DNA of 5,761 bases from Acidobacteriota bacterium (GTDB lineage Bacteria > Acidobacteriota > Blastocatellia > Pyrinomonadales > Pyrinomonadaceae), in NCBI GenBank assembly GCA_020853255.1, contig JADYZI010000312.1, positions 1-5,761 of the forward strand, given 5' to 3'. A program made the position numbers and the translations under genes. The notes under the pieces are model-generated. The model was given only the letters and a program-made list of their open reading frames with translations, searched no databases and was not told the origin of the DNA. Each line of letters starts with the position of its first letter. Position 1 is the stretch's first letter. Positions 1-5,038 of the stretch are shown in pieces.

Positions 1-71
1 ACGAAACGAATTCCAAGGTCATTTCCACCGCCGACCGAATGCTTGGGACCATCAACCAGGCGATCTCTTAA
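1..71 (+). CDS. flgG: Flagellar distal rod protein FlgG, C-terminal end only (partial)
   Basis: The reading frame starting at base 3 enters from the left edge and stops at TAA 69-71, giving 22 residues. They read E-T-N-S-K-V-I-S-T-A-D-R-M-L and then G-T-I-N-Q-A-I-S. This matches the conserved C-terminal D0 helix of FlgG (pattern 'YE.NSK.I.T.D.ML..') that forms the coiled core of the distal rod beneath the hook. FlgG is exported by the flagellar type III apparatus and assembles in the periplasm. Its place just before flgA-flgH-flgI agrees with flgF-flgG-flgA-flgH-flgI order in many non-enteric bacteria. The related rod/hook proteins FlgF and FlgE share this terminal helix, but the exact motif and the neighbours favour FlgG. 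The rest of the gene lies outside the window. Confidence 0.88.
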   Translation, partial: ETNSKVISTADRMLGTINQAIS

Positions 72-105
72 CCATCAGTCAGATTCAACTGTCGGGACTT
101 TGTTT

Positions 106-208
106 CTGATTCAGGTTCTTCTTGTTCCTCTTATTCCCTTTTTCTGTGGTCTCAAGAAATCGAATCACCGAAAGAGAGGAAAAAGAGGAATAGGAGAATT
201 TGCATCAG
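106..208 (+). repeat. Long imperfect inverted repeat / RNA hairpin between flgG and flgA
   Basis: A pyrimidine-rich arm (106-146) faces a purine-rich arm (169-208). Hand pairing gives 106-110 with 204-208; 112-119 with 195-202 (two G-U); a bulge at 120; 121-132 with 183-194 (two G-U, including the perfect octamer TTCCTCTT/AAGAGGAA); 134-137 with 178-181; 139-143 with 172-176 (two G-U); and 145-146 with 169-170. The loop is about 147-168. All the wobble pairs are G-U in + strand RNA, so the fold suits the flagellar transcript better than its complement. No T-run follows base 208, so it is not a standard intrinsic terminator. It could be an RNA processing or stability element, a cover for the flgA ribosome binding site, or a decayed repeat. 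Function is inferred only. Confidence 0.55.
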
Positions 209-237
209 CCTTGGCTGCCGATCCCACTGTGACCAAA

Positions 238-1260
238 ATGATCCGCCACGCTCTCAACATCATCACCTGGGTGAATATCCAACTTTTCCGCTTGCACACA
301 AAATTTGCGGCTGCATTTTTTGCGGCGGCGTTTGTTCTGATTGTGGGTTCGGCCCAAACATCGGGGCAGACAGTCATTCGCGTGGCTGGCGAAACTTCAG
401 TAGAGCGCGAGCAGGTCCTTCTCGGGGCCGTTTCGACCATGGATGGGCCAGCCGACGCGACCGGCCGGCTTTCACGCATTTCCCTTGGCTATGCTCCAGC
501 GATCGGCCTGATGCGCGAGATACGCCGCGATCAGATCGTTTTGGCTATCCGAGCAGCTGGGTTCTCAGAAAATGATGTGCGGATCGAGTCACCCTTTTCG
601 ATCGTAATAAGGCGGGAAGGGCAGAATGTTCCGGATGAGTTGATCCGAAATGCCGTTGAAAAGGAGTTTCTTACCGGGCTTGCCTCAAACCGTGTCGAGG
701 CCCGGATCACCCGGTTGAGTTTTCCGCCAAATATTCAGGTACCAAAAGGCGAACTGGAAGTACGCGTCAACAACTCATCGGTACGAAATGTGTTTATGCC
801 GTTCTCGGTGCCTGTTGAGGTGCGTGTCAACGGACGCCTTGTGCGGAGCATTCCGGTCACCTGTGAGATCGAGGCATACGCCGATGTATTCACGGCCGCA
901 AAAGACCTGCCGGCAGGCACAGCGGTTACAGAACATGATCTTCGCCGCGAAAAGACTCGCATCGATCGGCCGATAAATGATTACGTCCGCGATCCTAATT
1001 CCCTGCGCGGCGTCGCACTTACACGCGGAGTTTGGAGCGGTGCGGCTCTCACCGGCGATTCGATCGCGTCCGTTGCCGTGATCAAACCGGGCGATCCGAT
1101 CCGGATCGAAGCCGGCTCAGGGCGAATGCGGATAATTGTGAACGGTGAGGCCAAGGCCGCCGGGCGTATCGGCGACAGGATCTCGGTAAAGAATTCGCAG
1201 ACAGGAACAATTCTGCAGGCAACCGTTATCGATAAAGGCATTGTCAGGATAGGTCTATAA
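238..1260 (+). CDS. flgA: Flagellar P-ring assembly chaperone FlgA (SAF domain)
   Basis: FlgA is the periplasmic chaperone that helps FlgI polymerise into the P-ring around the rod. Counting from ATG 238 the product has 340 residues. A basic N-region is followed by a hydrophobic alanine/phenylalanine core (about 23-37) ending in a plausible signal peptidase I site near S-A-Q. A long N-terminal region follows. A SAF domain (about 217-279) starts with T-A-A-K-D-L-P-A-G-T-A-V and carries L-R-G-V-A-L-T-R-G-V-W. A C-terminal beta domain (280-340) has the family pattern 'I..G..I.V.N..SG...A.V...G.V' as G-R-I-G-D-R-I-S-V-K-N and later A-T-V-I-D-K-G-I-V. The frame is open back to base 43, but that part overlaps flgG and the hairpin and does not look like protein. 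The start is uncertain: in-frame TTG 211, GTG 229, GTG 271 and TTG 292 are alternatives, and ATG 238 has no clear Shine-Dalgarno sequence. flgH follows after four bases. Confidence 0.85.
   Translation: MIRHALNIITWVNIQLFRLHTKFAAAFFAAAFVLIVGSAQTSGQTVIRVAGETSVEREQVLLGAVSTMDGPADATGRLSRISLGYAPAIGLMREIRRDQIVLAIRAAGFSENDVRIESPFSIVIRREGQNVPDELIRNAVEKEFLTGLASNRVEARITRLSFPPNIQVPKGELEVRVNNSSVRNVFMPFSVPVEVRVNGRLVRSIPVTCEIEAYADVFTAAKDLPAGTAVTEHDLRREKTRIDRPINDYVRDPNSLRGVALTRGVWSGAALTGDSIASVAVIKPGDPIRIEAGSGRMRIIVNGEAKAAGRIGDRISVKNSQTGTILQATVIDKGIVRIGL
950..976 (+). promoter_or_regulatory. Possible intragenic sigma-28-like promoter inside flgA
   Basis: AAAAGACT (950-957) is followed by exactly 11 bases and then GCCGATAA (969-976). 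The downstream box is a perfect match to the sigma-28 (FliA) -10 consensus GCCGATAA. The upstream box matches 5 of 8 bases of TAAAGTTT. The spacing equals the consensus. It lies within flgA codons and points towards flgH-flgI-flgJ. GCCGATAA-like strings also arise here from common codons (two other copies in flgH lack a -35 box), so chance is a serious alternative. Confidence 0.22.
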
Positions 1261-1264
1261 AGTT

Positions 1265-1984
1265 ATGTTCACCAAACTATTCTCCATTTTTTTGATCGCT
1301 TCTTCTTTGGCCGTGGCTGTGTACGCACAGGAAAAAGAGGCAAAAAAGAAAAAGAGTTCCGAGCCGAAGCTGTCGGTTGTCGAGGTCAGCGAAATACCGC
1401 CGGTCCCGCCGCCGCCGCCCGAGGCTAAACCGACAAATGGCTCGCTTTACACTGAAAGCTCGGCCAGCGGCAATCTGCTTCGTGATTTCAAAGCCCGTCA
1501 GGTCGGTGATCTTGTTTTTGTCGATGTCGTCGAGACAAGTTCTGCCAACGTAGCCTCAAACGCAAAGCGCGACCGCGACTCGGGCGGCCTCGGTGGTCTC
1601 GTGCCGCTCATCAATGCCCTTCCGCTCAGCGGTGCTCCGGTGGCTGGTGCCGTTGCCGGTGAGCTTGGCAAACGCGAGTTTGAAGGCAAAGGCTCGACCG
1701 CTCGAAATAGTTCGGTCCGTGCCCGCATCACCGCCCGCGTTGTCGAAGTTCTGGCCAACGGCGATATGCGTATCGAGGCTGTCAAAGTCGTAAAGATCAA
1801 TAAGGAAACCGAAAAGCTTGCCGTGACCGGCATCGTCCGGCCCACTGACCTGGCCCGCGATAATTCAATTGCGACCTTTTTTATCGGCGATCTCCGCGTC
1901 GAACTGAATGGCAAAGGAATTGCATCAGCCGATAATGCTCCGGGCTGGCTGTTCCGGCTGTTCGATAAAATTTCGCCATTCTGA
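1265..1984 (+). CDS. flgH: Flagellar L-ring protein FlgH, non-lipoprotein form
   Basis: FlgH forms the outer-membrane L-ring, the bushing through which the rod passes. The 239-residue length is typical. Family signatures are G-S-L-Y (59-62), K-A-R-Q-V-G-D-L-V-F-V-D (76-87), F-E-G-K-G-S (139-144), the block R-I-T-A-R-V-V-E-V-L-A-N-G-D (154-167), V-T-G-I-V-R-P-T-D-L (187-196), and the C-terminus G-W-L-F-R-L-F-D-K-I-S-P-F, which parallels 'GWL.RFF..lSP' of known FlgH. The N-terminus (M-F-T-K-L-F then a hydrophobic run) ends in V-Y-A before Q-E, a signal peptidase I site. There is no lipobox cysteine, and indeed no cysteine anywhere in the protein, whereas enterobacterial FlgH is a lipoprotein. 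A lysine-rich stretch (24-30) and a proline run (45-52) follow the signal peptide. ATG 1265 is supported by AGGATAGG at 1246-1253 inside the end of flgA. flgI follows 33 bases downstream. Confidence 0.95.
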   Translation: MFTKLFSIFLIASSLAVAVYAQEKEAKKKKSSEPKLSVVEVSEIPPVPPPPPEAKPTNGSLYTESSASGNLLRDFKARQVGDLVFVDVVETSSANVASNAKRDRDSGGLGGLVPLINALPLSGAPVAGAVAGELGKREFEGKGSTARNSSVRARITARVVEVLANGDMRIEAVKVVKINKETEKLAVTGIVRPTDLARDNSIATFFIGDLRVELNGKGIASADNAPGWLFRLFDKISPF

Positions 1985-2004
1985 TCTTCCCCGCCAGCTC
2001 TCAT

Positions 2005-2009
2005 AGGAG
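2005..2009 (+). promoter_or_regulatory. Ribosome binding site of flgI
   Basis: AGGAG lies 8 bases before ATG 2018, the clearest Shine-Dalgarno sequence in the ring-gene part of the cluster. It fixes the flgI start. It suggests that flgI is translated independently, unlike its close-coupled neighbour flgJ. Confidence 0.8.
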
Positions 2010-2017
2010 TCGCATAA

Positions 2018-3190
2018 ATGCACAAGACCCAGTCAAAACCGAGGTTTTTCCGGCTCGCGGCTTCGATCGCGGGCTGTACCGTGATCGCAGCGGTGTTCGT
2101 TCTCGCCGCCCCGTCGACAATTCGCTGTCAAAAAAAGGACGTGGACACAAGTGTTCGCGTCAAAGATTTGGCGGACATTGAAGGCGTTCGGTCAAACCAA
2201 CTCATTGGCTACGGCCTTATCGTCGGCCTAAACCGCACGGGCGACCGTGTCCAGCAAAATCTATATGCCCGCCAAACTCTTCAAAATCTGCTGGAAAGAA
2301 TGGGGATTTCTACACCCGCGGCAGGCTTGAAACCGGAGAATATCGCAACCGTCCTCGTCACCGCCACATTGCCGCCGTTCGCCCGGCCTGGTTCAAAGAT
2401 CGACGTAACGGTCTCCTCGATCGGCGATGCACGCAGCCTTCAGGGCGGAACTCTAATTATCACCCCCCTAAAAGGCATCGACGGCCAGGTGTATGCGGTC
2501 GCGCAGGGACCGATCTCGATCGGTGGAATATCGGCTGGCGGATCCGGCAACTCGGTCGAGATCAATCATCCAACGGTCGGCCGCCTGCCCAATGGTGCAA
2601 ATGTTGAACGCACGGTGCCAACGGAACTCGCCGCCAACAACCAGCTTACGCTCGTGTTGCGCAACGAAGATTTTTCGACCGCCGCAAAGCTGAACAAGGT
2701 GATCAACGGGAAGTTCGGCGATGGGACGTCCAAGGCATTGGATGGGCGAAACCTGAACGTTTTCCTGCCGGCCTCATACACGGACAACCGTGTTGCATTC
2801 ATTGCGGAACTCGAAAGCCTGAAACTTACACCTGACAAGATCGCCAAGATCATCATCAACGAACGTACCGGCACCATCGTGATGGGCAGCGAGGTGCGCA
2901 TCGCGTCCGTTGCTATCTCGCAGGGCGGCGTCACCGTCCGAATTGGTACCGAGTACGATGTTTTTCAGCCAGGCCCGCTGTCGCCAAAAGGCGAGACCGC
3001 GGTCGTTCCTTCGACTACGGTCGAGGTTAAAGAAAAACCGCCGGAATCTATTGTTCTCCGTGATGGAGCCACCGTGGACGAGGTCGTCCGCGGGCTTCGC
3101 ACCGTTGGCGTATCGTCACGGGATATAATAAGCATTCTTCAGGCGATAAAATCCGCCGGAGCACTCAACGCCGACATCGAAATGCAGTAA
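2018..3190 (+). CDS. flgI: Flagellar P-ring protein FlgI
   Basis: FlgI is the periplasmic subunit of the P-ring, which surrounds the rod at the peptidoglycan layer and needs FlgA for assembly. The 390 residues are close to the usual length of 365-390. A basic N-terminus (K-P-R-F-F-R) and a hydrophobic segment (about 13-31) form a Sec signal peptide, with cleavage probably between residues 31 and 40. The mature protein begins with the hallmark R-V-K-D-L-A-D-I-E-G-V-R-S-N-Q-L-I-G-Y-G (47-66) followed by L-I-V-G-L-N-R-T-G-D. Other family features are the conserved G-R-L-P-N-G-A-N-V-E-R block in the middle, N-E-R-T-G-T-I-V-M-G before the late beta region, and the C-terminal helix L-Q-A-I-K-S-A-G-A-L-N-A-D-I-E. 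Cysteines at 20 and 37 lie in or beside the signal peptide, and no lipobox is evident. The stop codon is 8 bases before flgJ. Confidence 0.97.
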   Translation: MHKTQSKPRFFRLAASIAGCTVIAAVFVLAAPSTIRCQKKDVDTSVRVKDLADIEGVRSNQLIGYGLIVGLNRTGDRVQQNLYARQTLQNLLERMGISTPAAGLKPENIATVLVTATLPPFARPGSKIDVTVSSIGDARSLQGGTLIITPLKGIDGQVYAVAQGPISIGGISAGGSGNSVEINHPTVGRLPNGANVERTVPTELAANNQLTLVLRNEDFSTAAKLNKVINGKFGDGTSKALDGRNLNVFLPASYTDNRVAFIAELESLKLTPDKIAKIIINERTGTIVMGSEVRIASVAISQGGVTVRIGTEYDVFQPGPLSPKGETAVVPSTTVEVKEKPPESIVLRDGATVDEVVRGLRTVGVSSRDIISILQAIKSAGALNADIEMQ

Positions 3191-3198
3191 GTACCGAT

Positions 3199-4233
3199 AT
3201 GAACGTCGCAGCCATTGATCAGCTAAACACCATTTTGCCGCAAGACAACGCGGCGGCGGACCAGCGCTTGAAGAAAGCCGCCATTCAGTTCGAGGCGGTT
3301 CTATTAATGCAGCTTACATCTGCGCTGAATGGCAGCGGCGATGATGAGAATGCGCTCTTCGGTTCCGATGCCGGCTCAGGCCTTGCCAAACAGCTTTTCT
3401 CTGAGCAAATGGCAAGCGTGATGGCCGAGACAGGCAGCCTGGGAATCGCAGATATGATGATGCGGCAGCTCAGCGATCAAAAGCCGTTGGGTGGAACCGG
3501 CGGGATCAAAGGGCTTGCCGACGTGGTTTCTACAGTCAAGAGTTTGCACGGCGTTATTGACGCTCCGATCAAAGTTGAACCAAATGCCCGGCAAAGCAAG
3601 ATCAGGACCGTATCGGCCGTGGCCGAGGGACAGGCATTCACAGACGTTCCAAACGAGTTCTCGATCGTCTCAACCACACAGGACGACCTCCTAGAGAACG
3701 GGATCGATGATTCTCTTAAGAATCTGATCCTTGATGGACGGGTTGTGAATTCAACCCGTGCCCGAATAGTGCCGAATGCACCGATCATTGAGGCGGGTTC
3801 AAATTCCGCGGAAATTCGCGAGGTCCATTTCCAAAAACCGGTTTCCGGCCGGATCTCATCTGATTTCGGAAGCCGCTTTCATCCGATCGATAAACGCTCC
3901 AAATTTCATGGAGGCATGGACATCGCCGTCCCGACCGGGACTATCGTTTCGGCGGCTGCCGAAGGAACTGTCGTATTCGCGGGACGAAAAGGCGGCTACG
4001 GCAACCTTGTCATTGTCGAGCATCCTGACGGGCGCGAGACGCGATATGCGCATCTATCGTCAATTTCCGTCACGGCCGGTGATCCGGTAACTCAAGGCCA
4101 GCCGATCGCGCTCTCCGGTTCGACCGGCAAATCGACCGGCCCGCATCTTCATTTTGAGATACGCGAAGACGGCGTGCCAGTTGACCCGCGGCGATTTTTG
4201 TCTAATGTTTTATCCGGAGCTGCCGAAAAGTAA
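3199..4233 (+). CDS. flgJ: FlgJ-type rod-cap protein fused to an M23 (LytM) peptidoglycan endopeptidase
   Basis: This 344-residue protein joins two domains. Residues about 22-92 are the FlgJ rod-binding (rod-cap) domain: L-K-K-A-A-I-Q-F-E-A-V-L-L-M-Q-L matches 'A..FE..ll.qmlk', with F-S-E-Q-M-A-S-V-M-A and G-I-A-D-M-M-M-R-Q-L closing it. A poorly conserved linker (93-209) follows. Residues about 210-335 are an M23 metallopeptidase of the LytM type: G-R-I-S-S-D-F-G-S-R-F-H-P, the zinc ligands H237 and D241 in H-G-G-M-D, H285 in Y-A-H-L-S, and H316/H318 in H-L-H-F-E. All catalytic positions are present, so an active enzyme cutting peptide cross-links is expected. Enteric FlgJ instead carries a glucosaminidase-type domain that cuts glycan strands. 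There is no Sec signal, consistent with export by the flagellar secretion system like other FlgJ. Its place after flgI supports a role in opening the wall for the rod. The start has no clear Shine-Dalgarno sequence, which suggests translation coupled to flgI. Confidence 0.93.
   Translation: MNVAAIDQLNTILPQDNAAADQRLKKAAIQFEAVLLMQLTSALNGSGDDENALFGSDAGSGLAKQLFSEQMASVMAETGSLGIADMMMRQLSDQKPLGGTGGIKGLADVVSTVKSLHGVIDAPIKVEPNARQSKIRTVSAVAEGQAFTDVPNEFSIVSTTQDDLLENGIDDSLKNLILDGRVVNSTRARIVPNAPIIEAGSNSAEIREVHFQKPVSGRISSDFGSRFHPIDKRSKFHGGMDIAVPTGTIVSAAAEGTVVFAGRKGGYGNLVIVEHPDGRETRYAHLSSISVTAGDPVTQGQPIALSGSTGKSTGPHLHFEIREDGVPVDPRRFLSNVLSGAAEK
4203..4229 (+). promoter_or_regulatory. Sigma-28 (FliA) promoter for flgM-flgN-flgK
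   Basis: TAATGTTT (4203-4210), 11 bases, then GCCGAAAA (4222-4229). Compared with the sigma-28 consensus TAAAGTTT-N11-GCCGATAA this is 7 of 8 plus 7 of 8 with exact spacing. It lies in the last ten codons of flgJ, ends 42 bases before the flgM start, and predicts transcription from about 4235-4237. A class-3 promoter ahead of flgM is the expected wiring in flagellar systems. The assignment rests on consensus matching only. Confidence 0.72.
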
Positions 4234-4258
4234 ATGAGAAACCTTGTGAAAGGTGATC

Positions 4259-4267
4259 GGGAGAAGG
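4259..4267 (+). promoter_or_regulatory. Ribosome binding site of flgM
   Basis: GGGAGAAGG lies directly ahead of ATG 4272. GGGAG is 8 bases away and AAGG is 4 bases away, so either purine block can pair with the 16S rRNA tail. It supports the flgM start and strong translation of the anti-sigma factor. Confidence 0.75.
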
Positions 4268-4271
4268 ATAA

Positions 4272-4580
4272 ATGGCAAAGATAATTTTGGACAAACTTAC
4301 CAACTTTGAGCCGGTACGCCCGGAACGGCAGGCCGAGGTAAAATCCGGCCGCAATGCGACGACCGGGCCCGTGCGTTCGAGCGAAAGCGCAAAAGAAACG
4401 GACCGTGTGGATGTTTCCAGCCGGGCATCCGAGTTTGGCACGCTCGTCAGGCAGGTAAAGGAACTTCCTGATACAAGGATCGACAAAGTGGCCGAGGCGC
4501 AGGAGCAGATCAACGCCGGAACATTCACGCCATCGGCTGACCATATCGCCGACGCAATATTAAAAGACGAGCAGTTCTAA
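4272..4580 (+). CDS. flgM: Negative regulator of flagellin synthesis FlgM (anti-sigma-28)
   Basis: FlgM binds the flagellar sigma factor sigma-28 (FliA) in the cytoplasm and is secreted through the completed hook-basal body, releasing the sigma factor for late genes. The 102 residues match the usual size of about 90-105. The N-terminal half (1-45) is polar and low in predicted structure, as expected for the secreted, disordered part. The C-terminal half has the family pattern: V-D-V-S-S-R-A-S-E-F (46-55), like 'D.V.lS..A..l', then V-K-E-L-P-D-T-R-I-D-K-V (62-73), the turn I-N-A-G-T-F (80-85), and the final helix A-D-H-I-A-D-A-I-L (89-97), like 'Y.vd...IA..ll'. A good ribosome binding site and a sigma-28-like promoter precede it. 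flgN begins 8 bases after its stop, giving the common flgM-flgN pairing. Confidence 0.93.
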   Translation: MAKIILDKLTNFEPVRPERQAEVKSGRNATTGPVRSSESAKETDRVDVSSRASEFGTLVRQVKELPDTRIDKVAEAQEQINAGTFTPSADHIADAILKDEQF

Positions 4581-4588
4581 AAAAGATT

Positions 4589-5038
4589 ATGCAGACAGAC
4601 CTGATAAGAAAGATCGCGGAACTTATGACGGCCCAATCTGCGTCATACGCCAGCTTGGAATCGCTGACCGTCCAGCTTGCAGCCGCCTTGACGCGGTGCG
4701 AGCCGCACGAGATCGAAGCGCTCACAAAAGCAGGCGAAACTGCACTATTCCGTATGCGCTCGCGGCTGCTCGAGATCACATCTGCATTAACTCAATTCGC
4801 GGAAATTCGCGCGAACCAGGAACTGCCGACAGGCCTCGATACGGAAACGCGGGAAGCATTTGAATCCGCGGCCAACAGCCTGATCGAGAACGCACGCAGC
4901 TATGAGCGGGTCAGCGCTCGTGCATCGACGCTCGCCTTGTCGGGTTCATCATTTGCCGCTGCCGGCATCCAGACGTGCGGCGTGCCGCAGTCAACCTATT
5001 CCGCTCCCGTACTTTCTTACAGCAGGGGGGCCGTTTAA
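4589..5038 (+). CDS. flgN: Flagellar export chaperone FlgN
   Basis: FlgN is the cytoplasmic chaperone for the hook-associated proteins FlgK and FlgL, binding their C-terminal helices and delivering them to the export gate. The 149-residue product is mostly predicted helix: an N-terminal helical stretch (2-36), a charged second helix rich in leucine, arginine and glutamate (39-75), a third (85-117), and a non-helical tail (118-149) ending S-Y-S-R-G-A-V. Small size, alpha-helical content, a tail of the 'Y.r.G' kind, and position between flgM and flgK all fit FlgN, a family with weak sequence conservation. The name therefore rests largely on context. The ribosome binding site is poor (only A-rich sequence precedes ATG 4589), so coupling to flgM is likely. 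Its TAA overlaps the ATG of flgK by one base. Confidence 0.82.
   Translation: MQTDLIRKIAELMTAQSASYASLESLTVQLAAALTRCEPHEIEALTKAGETALFRMRSRLLEITSALTQFAEIRANQELPTGLDTETREAFESAANSLIENARSYERVSARASTLALSGSSFAAAGIQTCGVPQSTYSAPVLSYSRGAV
5024..5030 (+). promoter_or_regulatory. G-rich ribosome binding site of flgK inside flgN
   Basis: AGGGGGG lies in the last codons of flgN, 7 bases before ATG 5038. It is the only Shine-Dalgarno candidate for flgK and supports that start, along with the TAATG stop/start overlap. The run of six G is a homopolymer, which could in principle slip, but it is short. Confidence 0.6.

Noticed and set aside
200..210. Eleven-base direct repeat TTGCATCAGCC shared with 1920-1930
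   Set aside because: It is short, unflanked by further similarity, and one copy is in flgH coding sequence. Coincidence is the simplest reading.
43..237. N-terminal extension of flgA back to ATG 43
   Set aside because: It overlaps the end of flgG and then translates the pyrimidine/purine hairpin arms. The resulting residues do not resemble a FlgA N-terminus, and the signal peptide begins only after about base 238.
1881..1888. GCCGATAA on the minus strand in flgH
   Set aside because: The -35 position matches only about 3 of 8 bases. It arises from the common Ile-Gly codons ATC GGC, and no minus-strand gene is present for it to serve.
1928..1935. GCCGATAA in flgH as a sigma-28 -10 box
   Set aside because: The 8 bases at consensus spacing upstream (1909-1916) do not resemble TAAAGTTT, and the string encodes ordinary flgH codons.
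1985..2017. Possible terminator in the flgH-flgI gap
   Set aside because: The gap of 33 bases has no stem with a following T-run. It contains the flgI ribosome binding site instead.
1498..2025. 175-codon open frame on the minus strand across flgH
   Set aside because: It lies antisense to a well-supported flgH, has serine/arginine-rich low-complexity content typical of a shadow frame, and has no recognisable domain.
4234..4284. Sixteen-codon open frame beginning directly after the flgJ stop (TAAATG)
   Set aside because: It runs into flgM in another frame, has no ribosome binding site of its own, and its purine-rich content is explained by the flgM Shine-Dalgarno sequence.
4149..4544. 131-codon open frame on the minus strand across the flgJ-flgM junction
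   Set aside because: It is antisense to flgJ and flgM and across the sigma-28 promoter, with no family resemblance. The sense genes explain the codon pattern.
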